From: Henricia sp. BOLD:AAB3569
Taxonomy: Eukaryota > Echinodermata > Asteroidea > Spinulosida > Echinasteridae
DNA length: 64,000 nucleotides
Direction: 5' to 3'
NCBI GenBank assembly: GCA_037783545.1
Contig: JBBELK010000003.1
Location: 62,001-126,000, forward strand
Of the stretch, positions 24,192 through 37,037 are shown in pieces (the first letter of the stretch is position 1; each line of letters opens with the position of its first letter). The notes beneath the pieces were generated by a model. The model was given only the letters and a program-made list of their open reading frames with translations. It was not told the DNA's origin and did no database searches. The position numbers were made by a program, and so were the translations under genes.

Positions 24192-24218
24192 CTTGATTTG
24201 CTTTCAAAATTGAACTGA

Positions 24219-24943
24219 TGTAACCGACATACGTTACATAGGATGTCTGCCGTATAAGACCTCAATAAGCTCAGTTTGAAACTCATGCATGCTCAATGAA
24301 TGTCATGTTTAATTCTGGTTGATGTCACAGATAACAAGTAACCAGGGTGTGGCACAGGAGTAACAAGTAGCTAATAGCAATGTCATGTCGATAAGGTTTG
24401 CAGGATACAAGTCCAGTGCATGGTTTGATGCAAGGTTGTACGCAAGGTTCAACTATTAAGGAATAAAGAAAGAAAATACTGATTTTGAGTTAAATGTGTC
24501 ATATAATAATCACTGTTTGGCAATAAATCTTAAACAGTCACTGTCCAAAATTACTAGGAACATGATTCCAATCATCCATAAATTTCTGTCTTCAAATCCA
24601 ATAAATTCTCCAATACAATCCTTAAAGAAATGAAATATCAGTAAACTTACTTTTGCTGAGCTTCCATGGGATGTCAAGTCAATGGGATGTCAAGTTGTGT
24701 TGACTAATGAGTACAAGAAATGGCAATGTCTGTACATGTACTGACTAGTAGTGTATATGACCATACATGTACATATCTGCAGGAATGTCTACAAGAATGT
24801 GCCACACCCAAATATTCAAATTAAAAATAACAGCGCCCTCAAGTTACTTACAAAAATAGCGCCCTCTGGCAGTTTAAATGATGTAGCGCCCTCTACCAAC
24901 CAAAGTTAAATAATTGGCCCTATATCAAATTCTGTCCATTACA
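24219..24943 (-). repeat. BEL 5' LTR (minus orientation)
   Basis: 725 bp, same as the copy at 17374-18098. It should hold the promoter and polyadenylation signals; I did not identify a specific TATA box. Confidence 0.95.
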
Positions 24944-24948
24944 CTGTC

Positions 24949-25240
24949 TGCGATTACCTTAATGACATACATGTATTATCATGACGTGATGACGTCATCG
25001 TAAGTCATTATTACAATGAATTGAAAATTTCACTGACAAATTTTGAAACATTAATACAATATACAAGGTCGATCACCTTGGACAGTCTTTTTACGTCATG
25101 AAATAGATCATTAAAAAATACTGCACTGTACGCCGGTGTCGTCCGCACGACCTACCCCCAAAAAGAAAGAAATAAATTTAACAGACAACAAAATATATAC
25201 ATGTACAATTGTTTTTCATCTAAAAAACGCAACATTCGCC
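24949..25240 (+). other. right flank of BEL, tail of type B copy 2
   Basis: AT-rich DNA with one TGACGTCATCG motif. It leads into the type B 3' terminus and contains no gene. Confidence 0.4.
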
Positions 25241-25300
25241 CCACCCCTGCAAGCGGCGAAAAAGCCCTACGATCTGTTCAACGAACAGACGTAGCTCTAG

Positions 25301-27167
25301 TTTCTTCTTCTTCTTCTTCTGATTTTTTTCCCATAGACAAAGCGCATAGGCGTTGTCGGCGCTTTTTAAGGTTGTTCTCAAACATTGATCTTAACCAAAC
25401 TTGGTCACATCAAAGACATAGTATAGGAGGTGTGCACCCAAGATTGGCTTCATTGTGACGTCATCAGTGACGTCATTACAATAGTTTAAAAATGCCTAAA
25501 AAGCCGAAAATGACCAAAATATGCACATTTTAAAATGATTCCCTTGCCAAAACCGCGTGACGCAGAGTCTTCATATTTGGCAGACATATAGATTAGATCC
25601 TAGCCTACAATGTTCTTAGTGTAGGCATTTTCATCTGACCCTTCCTTCATGGGTCAATCGAAGGTCAAAGTTCAGCCAATTCAAAAATCACCTTTCTTGT
25701 ATTTTGTTTTACTTATGAAGCAAAATTACCTATTAAACTACGCTTGATCTTTATAAAACTAGGTACAGGCATGGGCCCCATCACAAACTTCCACCACCAT
25801 GTAGAACGTAACCATGACGTCACTGATTACGTAATTATAGTAATTTAAAAATGGCACAAAAGTGGATTTTCGTCATGAAAATTACAAAAAAATGCATTTC
25901 GTAAAATATTTCCCTCGAAAAAACCACATTACCCAGGGTCTTAATATTTAGCAGACATTATAGATCAGATCATGGGATACAATGTTCTTTGTGTAGGCAT
26001 TTTCATCTGACCCTTCCTTCCTGGGTCAATCGAAGGTCAAAGTTCAGCCATTTCAAAATTCACATTTGTTGTGTTTTTGTATACTTATGAAGCAATTTTA
26101 GCTATTAAAGTACGCTTGATTTTCATAAAACTAGGTACAGGCATGGGCCCCATCACAAACTTCCACCACCATGTAGAACATCACCATGACGTAAATGATT
26201 ACGTAATTATAATTATTTAAAAACAAATGCATTTCGTCAAACAAATGCATTTCGTAAAATGTTTCTCTCTATAAAACCACATGGCTCAGGGTTTTCATAA
26301 TTAGCAGACATTATAGATTAGATCCTGCGCTACAATTTGCTTTGTGTAGTCATTTTCATCTGACCCTTCCTTCCTGGGTCAATTGAAGGCCAAAGTTCAG
26401 CCAAGTCAACATTTCCGTATATACAGGGTGGATTTTAAAAAACGAAACCGATATATTATTGCTAATTGTAACTAAAGTAGGGCGCGTATGAATGAACGGG
26501 AGATATCATCTGTTAGGGTTGAATCTCCTCTTTAAAATGACACCATGATCATGTTATTATGTTTTCGGTTGACTGAGCAGTGACCAGTGTTTTGCCAGGG
26601 GCCTAGTTTTAGATTTGACCGTTCTCAATGCGAGCAAACGTTGTACAAATAAATCTTTACCGTAGCTGTCTATTCCGTGTGCCCTGTGTGACACGGCGCC
26701 GACCGAGACGGTGACACGGTAACTTTTAACTGTGTCTACCACGGACGTGTAGTTCTACAGAAGATGGTTTAACAAAAGGACATGTGAGTAGGATACAATC
26801 TTTTATGTTATTTCAGTCTTATTTAAGAGAGTCCACTCTCTACAAGAAAGTTATTGTATGTTATTGAGGGAATGACGTAGTTTTGCCGTGAAGCATTCAT
26901 TCCAGTGTTTGTTTTCTTCCTTTTAGGTTTAGTAAGGTGCAAAGCTTAATATAGGCCTGATATCATTACGTCATTGTCAGGATTTTATTAAACCATACTA
27001 AACAAATCTAATTACGAAATTGTTCCTTCTTGGCCAAACTCTTTTCAATCTTAAAAAATTAGGAGCTTTGATTTATACCTTTGATGACTAATATATGTAG
27101 GCCTATATAATTTTTTTGGAGCAAACATCGGATTTCCACCCCAAATGTGTACAAAACAAACTAAGAA
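25301..27167 (+). mobile_element. type B Helentron-like element, copy 3, 3' end missing
   Basis: It begins after CTAG with a TTC-rich run and GATTTTTTTCCCATAGAC. Three core repeats follow to ~26420. Then comes ~500 bp of unassigned sequence (26420-26940) and the 210-bp repeat shared with 5370-5575. It stops at the CTAG of an oppositely oriented type A element at 27168. Confidence 0.55.
26420..26940. other. unassigned segment within type B copy 3
   Basis: It begins TACAGGGTGGATTTTAAAAAACG, the kind of word often seen at transposon ends (not shown here in full length), but no matching opposite end was found. It has no supported coding sequence. Confidence 0.3.
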
Positions 27168-28850
27168 CTAGAGGTATGACGTTTGTTGTTACAAACGCCA
27201 GGTGATCGGGCTAAATGAACATTTTGTGATGAATTTCAGACGTTGTTATCACCTGTGGAATGGCAAAAATGGAAGTTCAGCAGCAGATTTCATGAAACTT
27301 TACGCAATTGCGCAAGTCCACTTACGCCATTACTTGCGCAATAACTTATGGCGTAAGTGGACTTGCGCAATTGCGTAAAGTTTCGTGAAATCGGCTGCTG
27401 TATACACTAATCCGGTAACTAATATCTCCTCCCTGCAATACCCGCCATAGCTGGGGGGTTGATAGCTTGCACCGTTTTGAGATATGAATTGTTGAAATAA
27501 TAACCTTTGAAATCTTGTAATGTGACACCTGTGACGACATCATGACGTCACAATTTTGTGCACAAATTGTTGAACATCAAGTTCTTATAAATGTGGCGAA
27601 GGAATCATACCAATATCTGTTGTAGTTTTCAAGATACAGCATTTTAAAACATCTCAGCTCCAAATTTGCGTGATTTGACACCACATTACGTAACCACCGT
27701 CCATGTAATGACGTCACCAATGGTATAGTCAAAAGGTCCACATGTGTGGAAACATTTCGTTCCGTAGAAATATGGTCAAATTCACTACCACTTTGAATCT
27801 ATTTGCATTAAAAATGCTAAAAAATTGCACATTTTCGAACAACTTCCGGTTTGGACCGGAAGTAGGCGTCACACAGGGGTCATGCCATCGTATGATTTGT
27901 TCATTTCATTTAGACTTATCATGTTGTGAAAGAATTGTTCAAGTATCTATTACGGTTCTTGAGATATGAATTTTGAAAATAATCACCTTTGAATTTTTGT
28001 AATTTGACACCTGATGACGTCATTATTACGTCACACTTGATGCCATCATGATACTATACATACTGGTGAAAGTCTGCCGTAGGGCCTATGTCTGTATCTA
28101 ATTTACTAACGATTCAGCTTGGTTTGATGGGCATTGTTACTGGTAAGTGTAAACACTGAGATTTCCGTTTTCGTTGAACTTTGACCTCCAATTGACCCCA
28201 GAAGGAAGGGTCAGATGAAAATGCCCACACAAAGAAAGTTGTAGCACAGAATGTCATCTATAAACCTGCCAAATACGAAGATCCTGGGTCACGTGGTTTT
28301 TGAGACGGAAGCATTTTAAAATATGCATATTTTGGTTTTTGGGGAGGTGTAATTTGATACTTGATGACGTCACGATGACGTCACGCTTGATGCCATCATA
28401 ATATTAAACACGCTGGTGAAAGTCTGCTATAGGACCTATGCCTGTACTTAGTTTCTTACAGATTCAGCTTGGTTTGATGGGCATTGTTGCTCAATAAGTG
28501 CAAAAATTGAGATTTTCGTTTTCGTTGAACTTTGACCTCAGATTGACCCCAGAAGGAAGGGTCAAATGAAAATGCCCACACAAAGAAAATTGTAGGCCAT
28601 GATCTGATATATAAGCCTGTCAAATACGAAGATCATGGGTCACGTGGTTTTCCAGACGGAAGCATTTTAAAACATGCATATTTTGGTAATTTTTGGTTTG
28701 TAATTTGATACCTAATGACGTCACAATGACGTCACACTTGTATGCACATCTTCACATTGGGGTTGATGTTCCTACCAAGTTTCAAGTTGATAGCTTGAAC
28801 CGTTTTAAAGAAAAGCTCTGGAAACGTTTGAGTGGAAAAAGAAAAAAAAA
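27168..28850 (-). mobile_element. type A Helentron-like element, copy 4
   Basis: Minus orientation. The 3' terminus (CTAG, GACGTTTGTTGTTACAAACGC hairpin region, AGGTGATCGGG) is at 27168-27210. The core repeats follow, and the 5' start, complement of CCACTCAAACGTTTCC, is near 28835. It contains a foldback at 27278-27400 and an ETS-type inverted repeat near 27843. Confidence 0.65.
27278..27400. repeat. foldback hairpin, ~53-bp arms
   Basis: CAGCAGCAGATTTCATGAAA..GTGAAATCGGCTGCTG encloses arms that include TTACGCAATTGCGCAAG. The loop is ~17 bp. A second copy is at 28961-29084. ORFs overlapping it are products of the palindrome. Confidence 0.8.
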
Positions 28851-29960
28851 CTAAAGGTATGACGTTTGTTGTTACAAACGCCAGGTGATCGGGCTAAATG
28901 AAAATTTTGTGATGAATTTCAGACGTTGTTATCACCTGTGGAATGGCAAAAATGGAAGTTCAGCAGCCGATTTCACGAAACTTTACGCAATTGCGTAATT
29001 CCACTTACGCCATTACTTGCGCAATAACTTATGGCGTAAGTGGACTTGCGCAATTGCGTAAAATTTTCGTGAAATCGGCTGCTGAATACACTAATCCGGT
29101 AACTAATATCTCCTCCCTGCATATCCGCCATAGCTGGGGGGTTGATAGCTTGCACCGTTTTGAGATATGAATTGTTGAAATAATAACCTTTGAAATCTTG
29201 TAATGTGACACCTGTGACGACATCATGACGTCACAATTTTGTGCACAAATTGTTGAACAATATGTTGAACATCAAGTTCTTAAATGTGGCGAAGGAATCA
29301 TACCAATATCTGTTGTAGTTTTCAAGATACAGCATTTTAAAACAATTCAGCTCCAATTTTGCGTAATTTGACACCACATTACGTAATCACCGTCCATGTA
29401 ATGACGTCACCAATGGTATAGTCAAAAGGTCCACATGTGTGGAAACATTTCGTTCCGTAGAAATATGGTCAAATTCACTACCACTTTGAATATATTTGCA
29501 TTCAAAATGCTAAAAAATTGCACATTTTCGAACAACTTCCGGTTTGGACCGGAAGTAGGCGTCACACAGGGGTCATGACATCGTATGATTTGTTCAGTTC
29601 ATTTAGACTTATCATGTTGTGAAAGAATTGTTCAAGTATCTATTACGGTTCTTGAGATATGAATTTTGAAAATAATAACCTTTGAATTTTTGTAATTTGA
29701 CACCTGATGACGTCACAATGACGTCACACTTGTATGCACATCTTCACATTGGGGTTGATGTTCCTACCAAGTTTTAAGTTGATAGCTTGAACCGTTTTGA
29801 AGAAAAGCTCTGGAAACGTTTGAGTGGAAAAAAAAAAAAAAAAAAAAAGACAAAGAAATCGTACGAGAGTAATAGGTGATCGGGCTGTTGGCCCGATCAC
29901 CTAAAAAAAAAAGAAATCGTACGAGAGTAATAGGTGATCGGGCTGTTGGCCCGATCACCT
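28851..29960 (-). mobile_element. type A Helentron-like element, copy 5, shortened
   Basis: Minus orientation, head to tail with copy 4 and closely similar to its 3' half. The terminal CTAG has decayed to CTAAAG-like sequence. The core repeats are reduced to one part. The 5' hairpin array is retained: two units at 29874-29902 and 29932-29960, placed next to a ~20-base A-run. Confidence 0.65.
28961..29084. repeat. foldback hairpin, second copy
   Basis: Same palindrome as 27278-27400, at the same place inside the second type A copy, so it moved with the element rather than inserting twice. Confidence 0.8.
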
Positions 29961-30675
29961 AATTAACAATCTTTTTCGCTGACTACATCGTGAGACAGCA
30001 GATGAGTATTGATTTAGTAAAAATGAACAGTTTATAATTCGCAAAGGGAAATAAAACTTGCCTCTAAACTACGTTTTCAGGATAAACTTTTTAAATATTT
30101 AATTTATAACGCCATGTGACATTATTACAAATAGTACTAATTTTACAGTAACTTAATTGATGTTTTTAAAAGTGCAAAAACTGAAAATTGCCATATTTTC
30201 AAATCCAAACAAATCTTTTCTCAATCGATGAAGGTAACTGTACTGTTTACATAATGTACATGTTATTTTGTTTTATATGAAATTTGGCCCAAGACTCTCT
30301 TAGTATAAATCCTGAACATACATGTTATGATACTCCTCAAGGAGCTAATTAAGTAATCAAAAGTTGTTACCTGCGCCATGACTTGGTATCTCACAGTTCA
30401 TCAAACACTTGGAAGTGGCAGATCTGTATAGCAGTACACTCAGGCAAACTGACACAACTCAAAAACTGTTCATCATCAGGTATAAGATTAAATGAGCATA
30501 CAATTTAATGTTTTCCATATTCAAACATTCGTAACAAATCAGCCGATTCACCTATGATCGTGATACAAATATTATAAATGTGATACAAATATTATAAATA
30601 TGAAATATTAACAAATGCGAGCTACAACCCCGATTCCTTCCCATATACGATCACTAGCAAAGGTCGTTAACTTTT
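29961..30675. other. AT-rich stretch with a ~245-bp direct repeat
   Basis: No gene. A ~245-bp segment starting near 30320 (ACATGTTATGATACTCCTC) recurs at 31072-31326. Confidence 0.5.
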
Positions 30676-31754
30676 GGCTTTTCCGTTTATTTCTTCTTCT
30701 GATTTTTTCCCCATTGACATAACGCATGGGCGTTGTCGGCACTTTTTAAGGTTGTTCCCAAACTTGAGGTTGTTCTTAAACAAACTTTGTAACATCAAAG
30801 ACATAGTTGAAGAGGTGTGCACCTAACAATGGCATCATCATGACGTCATCAGGTGTAAATTTAAAGGGGCATTAAATTTAATGTTTCCATATGCAAACAT
30901 TCATAAAAAATCAACCGTTTGACCTACGATCTTGATTCTTTGGGCATATACGATTATTAATAAAGGTCTTTCAGATGCCCCCATGCCTTCACATTTTACC
31001 TCATTCCCTATTGGTCAAACAGACTTTGCCTTGTCATTTGAAACTGGTAAGAGGTATTTGAGTTCGAACCTACATGTTATGATACTCCTCAAGGAGCTAA
31101 TTAAGTAATCAAAAGTTTTTACCTGCACCATAACTTGGTATCTCACAGTTCATCAAACACCTCGAAGTGGTAGATCTGTATAGCAGTACTCCCCCACCCA
31201 GGCAAAATAACACAACTCAAAAACTGTTTTATCATCAGGTATCAGATTAAAGGAGCATACAATTTAATGTTTTCCATATTCAAACATTCATAACAAATCA
31301 GCCGATTGACCTATGATCGTGATTCGTGCGCCACATACGATCACTAACAAATGTCGTAAATTGATGACGTCATGATGACGTCATGATGACGTCATCACGT
31401 GACAGATTAAAGGTGCATCAAACACAAGTATATGCAGACGCGCACATTGCTTGACCTTTCACCTCGTTTCCTAGTGGTCAAATCTTCGTTGGCTTATAAT
31501 TTTAAAGTGATAACAAACAACACGGGACTCATAGCATTATGAGTTAGGTATAGCCAATCTTTAACAAAAAATAAAAAGGGTGACCTTTGACCTCGATAAC
31601 CATTAGTCAAACAGTTTCTGGCTTATAATTTAAATTTGTTCAAAAATATATAATTTAGTTAATCATTGTATTCTGGGTAGGCGTTTTTCAAGTTTTGAAG
31701 TTAAAAAATATGAAAAAGCCCTACGATCTGTTCATAGAACAGACGTAGCTCTAG
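30676..31754 (+). mobile_element. type B Helentron-like element, copy 4
   Basis: It starts with a shortened GGCTTTTCCG and GATTTTTTCCCCATTGACATAACGC, matching the start of other type B copies. It includes a TGACGTCA triplet array at 31363-31392. It ends with GAAAAAGCCCTACG, a TCTGTTCATAGAACAGA hairpin and CTAG (31751-31754), then T-rich DNA. Confidence 0.6.
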
Positions 31755-33293
31755 TTTTCTTTTTCTTTTCTTTTTTCCACTCAAACGTTTCCAGAGCTTT
31801 TCTTCAAAACGGTTCAAGCTATCAACTTGAAACTTGGTAGGAACATCAACCCCAATGTGAAGATGTGCATACAAGTGTGACGTCATTGTGACGTCATTAG
31901 GTATCAAATTACAAACCAAAAATGACTAAAATATGCATGTTTTAAAATGCTTCCGTCTGGAAAACCACGTGACCCATGATCTTCGTAGTTGACAGGCTTA
32001 TGTATCAGATCATGGCCTACAATTTTCTTCGTGTGGGCATTTTCATCTGACCCTTCCTTCTGGGGTCAATCTGAGGTCAAAGTTCAACGAAAACGAAAAT
32101 CTAAATTTTTGCACTTATTGAGCAACAATGCCCATCTAACCAATCTGAATATTTAAGAAACTAAGTACAGGCATAGGACCTATGGCAGACTTTCACCAGC
32201 GTGTTTAATATTATTATGGCATCAAGCGTGACGTCATCGTGACGTCATCAAGTATCAAATTACACCTCTCAAAAAACCAAAATATGCATATTTTAAAATG
32301 CTTCCGTCTCGACAACCACGTGACCCAGGATCTTCGTATTTGGCAGGTTTATAGATGACATTCTGTTCTACAACTTTCTTTGTGTGGGCATTGTCATCTG
32401 ACCCTTCCTTCTGGGTTCAATTGGAGGTCAAAGTTCAACGAAAACGGAAATCTCAGTTTTTAGACTTACCAGTAACAATGCCCATCAAACCAAACTGAAT
32501 CGTTAGTAAATTAGATACAGACATAGGCCCTATGACAGACTTTCACCAGCATGTATAGTATCATGATGGCATCAAGTGTGACGTAATCATGACGTCATCA
32601 GGTGTCAAATTACAAAAATTCAAAGGTTATTATTTTCAAAATTCATATCTCAAGAACCGTAATAGATACTTGAACAATTATTTCACAACATCATAAGTCT
32701 AAATGAACTGAACAAATCATACGATGTCATGACCCCTGTGTGACGCCTACTTCCGGTCTAAACCGGAAGTTAATCGAGAATGTGCCATTTTTTAGCATTT
32801 TGAATGCAAATAGAGCGAAAGTGGTAGGGAATTTGACCATAGTTTTAAGAAACGAATTGTTCCCACACATGTGGACTTCATGACTATACCAATGATGACG
32901 TCATCACGTGCACGGTGGTTACGTAATATGATCTAAAATGACAAAATCTTGAGAACTGTAATATATATTCGAAAGATTATTTCACCACATGTAAGAACTT
33001 GTACTTCAGTAGATCCTTGAGCAATTTGTGCACACAATAGTGACGTCATGGTGAGATTGACTGGGCCATTAATGACGTCATCAGACAAACACTAAAATTT
33101 TAGCGTATAATAATCAAAGAGTCATATGTCTTAGGAATTCCAATACTGGCAATCGATATGTAAATGTTTCTTTTGAAACATCGACCAACTCAAGTTTTCA
33201 ACCAATTTCAACCAAGTGTAACGTCATAATGAGGTCAATATTCATATCGCCCGATCACCTTGCGTTTTTAAACAAAAAAACGCCAATGTCTAT
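31755..33293 (+). mobile_element. type A Helentron-like element, copy 6
   Basis: Start CCACTCAAACGTTTCC near 31777; two core repeats; an ETS-type inverted repeat near 32752. The 3' end has CCCGATCACCT and a degenerate GCGTTTTTAAAC hairpin with CTAT in place of CTAG. Confidence 0.6.
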
Positions 33294-33415
33294 TTTTGTT
33301 TTGTTTTTTTTCTTTTTTGCCATTCCACAGGTGATAACAACGTCTGAAATTCATCACAAAATGTTCATTTAGCCCGATCACCTGGCGTTTGTAACACCAA
33401 ACGTCATACCTCTAG
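33294..33415 (+). mobile_element. solo type A 3' end fragment
   Basis: It contains only the last ~100 bp of a type A element of the copy 4/5 subtype: GCCATTCCACAGG, CCCGATCACCT, hairpin, CTAG at 33412-33415. Confidence 0.6.
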
Positions 33416-35430
33416 TTTCTTTTTCTTTTTCCACTCAAACGTTTCCAGAGCTTTTCTTTAAAACGGTTCAAGCTATCAACTTGAAACTTTGTAGGAACAT
33501 CAACCCCATTGTGAAGGTGTGCATAGAAGTGTGACGTCATTGTGACGTCATCGGGTATCAAATTACAACCCAAAAATGACTAAAATATGCATGTTTTAAA
33601 ATGCTTCCGTCTGGAAAACCACGTGACTCATGATTTTCGTATTTTCCAGGCTTATAGATAAGATCATGGCCTACAATTTTCTTCCGGTGGGCATTTTCAT
33701 CTGACCCTTTCTTCTGGGGTCAATTTGAGGTCAAAGTTCAACGAAAACGAAAATCTCAATTTTTGCACTTATTGAGCAACAATGCCCATCAAACCAATCT
33801 GAATCTTTAAAAAACTAAGTACAGGCATAGGTCCTATGGCAGACTTTCACCAGCGTGTATAATATTATTATGGCATCAAGCTTGACGTCATCGTGACGTC
33901 ATCAAGTATCAAATTACACCCCCAAAAAACCAAAATATGCATATTTTAAAATGCTTCCGTCTCGAAAACCACGTGACCCAGGATCTTCGTATTTGGCAGG
34001 TTTATAGATGGCATTCTGTGCTACAATTTTCTTTAGGTGGGCATTTTCATCTGACCCTTCCTTCTGGGGTCAATTGGAGGTCAAAGTTCAACGAAACTGA
34101 GAATCTCAGTTTTTACACTTACCAGCAACAATGCCGATCAAACCAAGCTGAATCGTTAGTAAATTAGATACAGACATAGGCCCTACGGCAGACTTTTACC
34201 AAAATGTATAGTATCATGATGGCATCAAGTGTGACGTAATCATGACGTCATCAGGTGTCAAATTACAAAAATTCAAAGGTTATTATTTCCAAAATGCATA
34301 TCTCAAGAACCGTAATAGGTACTTGAACAATTCTTTCGCAACATAATAAGTCTAAATGAACTGAAAAAATCATACGATGTCATGACCCCTGTGTGACGCC
34401 TACTGCCGGTCCAAACCGGAAGTTGATTGAAAATGTGCATTTTTAAAGCGTTTTGAATGCAAATAGATTCAAAGTGGTAGTGAATTTGACCATATTTCTA
34501 CGGAACGAAATGTTTCCACACATGTGGACCTTTTGACTATACCAATGATGACGTCTTTACATGGACGGTGGTTACGTAATGTGGTGTCAAATTACGGAAA
34601 TTTGGAGCTGAATTGTTTTAAAATGCTGTATCTTGAGAACTACAACAGATATTGATATGATTCCTTCGCCACATTTAATAACTTGATGTTAATCAAATTG
34701 TTGAACAATTTGTGCACAAAATTGGGACGTCATAATGTCGTCACAGGTGTCAAATTACCAACATTCAAAGGTTATTATTTCCAAAATTCATATCTCAAGA
34801 ACCATAATAGATACCTGAACAATTCTTTCACAGCATTATAGGTCTAAATGAACTGAACAAATCATACACTGACATGACCCCTGTGTGACCCCTACTTCCG
34901 GTCTAAACCGGAAGTTAATCGAGAATGTGCCAGCTTTTAGCATTTTGAATGCAAATACAGCCAAAGTGGTAGGGAATTTGACCATAGTTCTACGGAACGA
35001 AATGTTCCCACACATGTGGACATTATGACTATACCAATGCTGACGTCATCACGTGCACGGTGGTTACGTAATATGATCTCAAATGACAAAATCTTGAGAA
35101 CTGTAATATATATTCGAAAGATTATTTCACCACATGTAAGAACTTGTTCTTCAGTAGATCCTTGAGCAATTTGTGCACACAATAGTGACGTCATGGTGAG
35201 ATTGACTGGGCCAATAATGACGTCATCAGACACACTAAAATTTTAGCGTATAATAATCAAAGAGTCATATGTCTTAAGAATTCCAATACTGGCAATCGAT
35301 ATGTGAATGTTTCTTTTGCAACATCGACCAACTCAAGTTTTCAACCAATTTCAACCAAGTGTGGCGTCATAATGAAGTCAATATTCATATCGCCCGATCA
35401 CCTTGCGTTTAAAAAAAAAAAAAACGCCTT
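33416..35430 (+). mobile_element. type A Helentron-like element, copy 7
   Basis: Start at 33416, two core repeats, ETS-type inverted repeats near 34405 and 34898. The 3' CCCGATCACCT (35393-35403) is followed by an A-run in place of the hairpin loop; the terminal CTAG is lost. Confidence 0.6.
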
Positions 35431-36049
35431 TTTATTTTTTTATTTTTTTTTTTTTTTTCCACTCAAACGTTTCCAGAGCTTTTCTTCAAAACGGTTCAAC
35501 CTATTAACTTGAAACTTTGTAGGAACATCAACCCCAATGTGAAGGTGTGCATAGAAGTGTGACGTCATTGTAACGTCATCGGGTATCAAATTACAACCCA
35601 AAAATGACTAAAATATGCATGTTTTAAAATGCTTCCGTCTGGAAAACCACGTGACTCATGATTTTCGTATTTGCCAGGCTTACAGATAAGATCATGGCCT
35701 ACAATTTTCTTCGAAATTTTATTCGAAAGATTATTTCACCACATGTAAGAACTTGTTCTTCAGTAGATCCTTGAACAATTTGTGCACACAATAGTGACGT
35801 CATGGTGAGATTGACTGGGCCAATAATGACGTCATCAGACACACACTAAAAATTTAGCGTTGAATAATCAAAGAGTCATTTGTCTTAAGAATTCCAATAC
35901 TGGCAATCGATATGTGAATGTTTTTTTTGCAATTATTATCGACCAACTCAAGTTTTCAACCAATGTTAAAAGTGTGACGTCATCATAAGATTAATGTTCG
36001 TGTCACCCGATCACCTAGCGTTTGCTTAAAAACAAACGCCAAGCTCTAG
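35431..36049 (+). mobile_element. type A Helentron-like element, copy 8, internal deletion
   Basis: It has a full 5' start and a full 3' end (GCGTTTGCTTAAAAACAAACGC hairpin, CTAG at 36046-36049), but sequence jumps near 35713 from the first core repeat to the last ~340 bp. About 1.4 kb is missing compared with copies 2 and 7. Confidence 0.65.
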
Positions 36050-36455
36050 TTTGATTTGTACTTATTTCAAGATGTATTTCTTTTTGTTTCATTTAAACTT
36101 GGACTTTCTCGCTAAGAAACCAATTCAAACACCTCGGTCAGCAATCCAGCTAATGGGACAATGAACAAGGGAGTGCACCCTCTTTTGGTATCCTAGGATG
36201 CACCCACGTTTCCTCGTGAATCAGACAAATAGGGGGTTTTCGTGGCCTCCGAGTGCCTGCAGCCTTGCTGCATGGACTGATACCGAAAGCCTTATCATGT
36301 TCCTGGAGAGTTTACCGTTATCAATCTTCGAACAGGATTTTGCCTATAACTCTCACAGCTCATTGAAATTTTGCGATATGCGTTCTGATTATTCTTAATC
36401 TTTGTTTCTCACTTTCTTTTTAAAAAAACCGCTCATATTTTAGCACAACTATTAA
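36050..36455. other. unassigned AT-rich stretch
   Basis: Nothing recognisable; short ORFs here have no supporting features. Confidence 0.4.
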
Positions 36456-36943
36456 AAACTCCTCAAAAAAAGTTCGGAAAGTCAAGTTTGACTGACGATT
36501 TCTCTCTTGTTGCAAACTAATTGTCCTTGAATTTTATATCATTGCAAAGCCCGTTTATTCCTCTTTACGATGATGTGTCATTTGTTATGATTAAGCAATT
36601 GGGGGGATTTGCAGCACAGCTGAATATGGGGGTGGGTGTGAAGTGAAATGTCACAAAATGCATTGCTATTGTCAAAAAGTGCATTGACACATTCCCATCC
36701 TCTAAGCAAAAGGGAATGCACTGCATGACAATAGCAGTGAATTTTGTGACATTTCACTTTCGACCCACCCCTGTATTCCGCTATACTGCACATCCCCCAA
36801 TTGATTAATCATAACAAATGACACATCACTGGAAAGAGGAATAACAGTTCTTTCTAATGATACCAAATTCATGGGACATGATTTAGTAACAAGAGAAAAA
36901 TCGTCAGTCAAACTTGACTTTCCGAACTTTTTTTGAGGAGTTT
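36456..36943. mobile_element. foldback element ~490 bp
   Basis: The two halves are inverted copies from AAACTCCTCAAAAAAAGTTC to its complement, diverged more strongly towards the centre. The first ~55 bp of each arm match almost perfectly. No target duplication could be fixed with confidence. Confidence 0.75.
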
Positions 36944-37037
36944 AGATAAAATTGTTTGGATCGAAATGTACTCATTTTAATCTGGAATACCAATTTTAAC
37001 TTTATATAAAAGCACTTGTTTTAAGTTAATTGGACGA

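Larger units (their letters stand above)
17374..24943 (-). mobile_element. complete BEL/Pao LTR retrotransposon
   Basis: 7,570 bp, transcribed on the minus strand. Two 725-bp LTRs (TGTAAC..TTACA) look identical by eye and are flanked by a 5-bp duplication CTGTC (17369-17373, 24944-24948), the usual size for BEL/Pao. Between them lies one long gag-pol frame with the BEL domain order: gag with zinc knuckle, protease, RT, RNase H, integrase. One in-frame TAA cuts the frame before the integrase region. Matching LTRs point to recent insertion. Confidence 0.95.
13058..25300 (+). mobile_element. type B Helentron-like element, copy 2, split by two nested insertions
   Basis: It starts in tandem unit 3 with the hairpin array and body. 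It is interrupted by the foldback (13388-15401), resumes at GACATAGTATAAGAGG, runs through core repeats to ~16760 and unassigned cargo to 17373. It is interrupted by the BEL element (17374-24943) and ends at 25300 with GCGAAAAAGCC, a CTGTTCAACGAACAG hairpin and CTAG. Without the insertions and duplicated bases it would be about 2.6 kb, similar to type B copy 1. Confidence 0.6.

Noticed and set aside
28943..29226. ORFs on both strands around 29,000
   Set aside because: They are produced by the palindrome at 28961-29084.
31362..31396. CRISPR-like or operator array of TGACGTCATGA
   Set aside because: Only three contiguous copies without spacers, in a eukaryotic repeat; it is a local duplication of the core-repeat motif.
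36456..36943. Host gene pair on opposite strands suggested by ORFs near 36,600-36,900
   Set aside because: The region is one foldback; the ORFs are mirror images of its arms.
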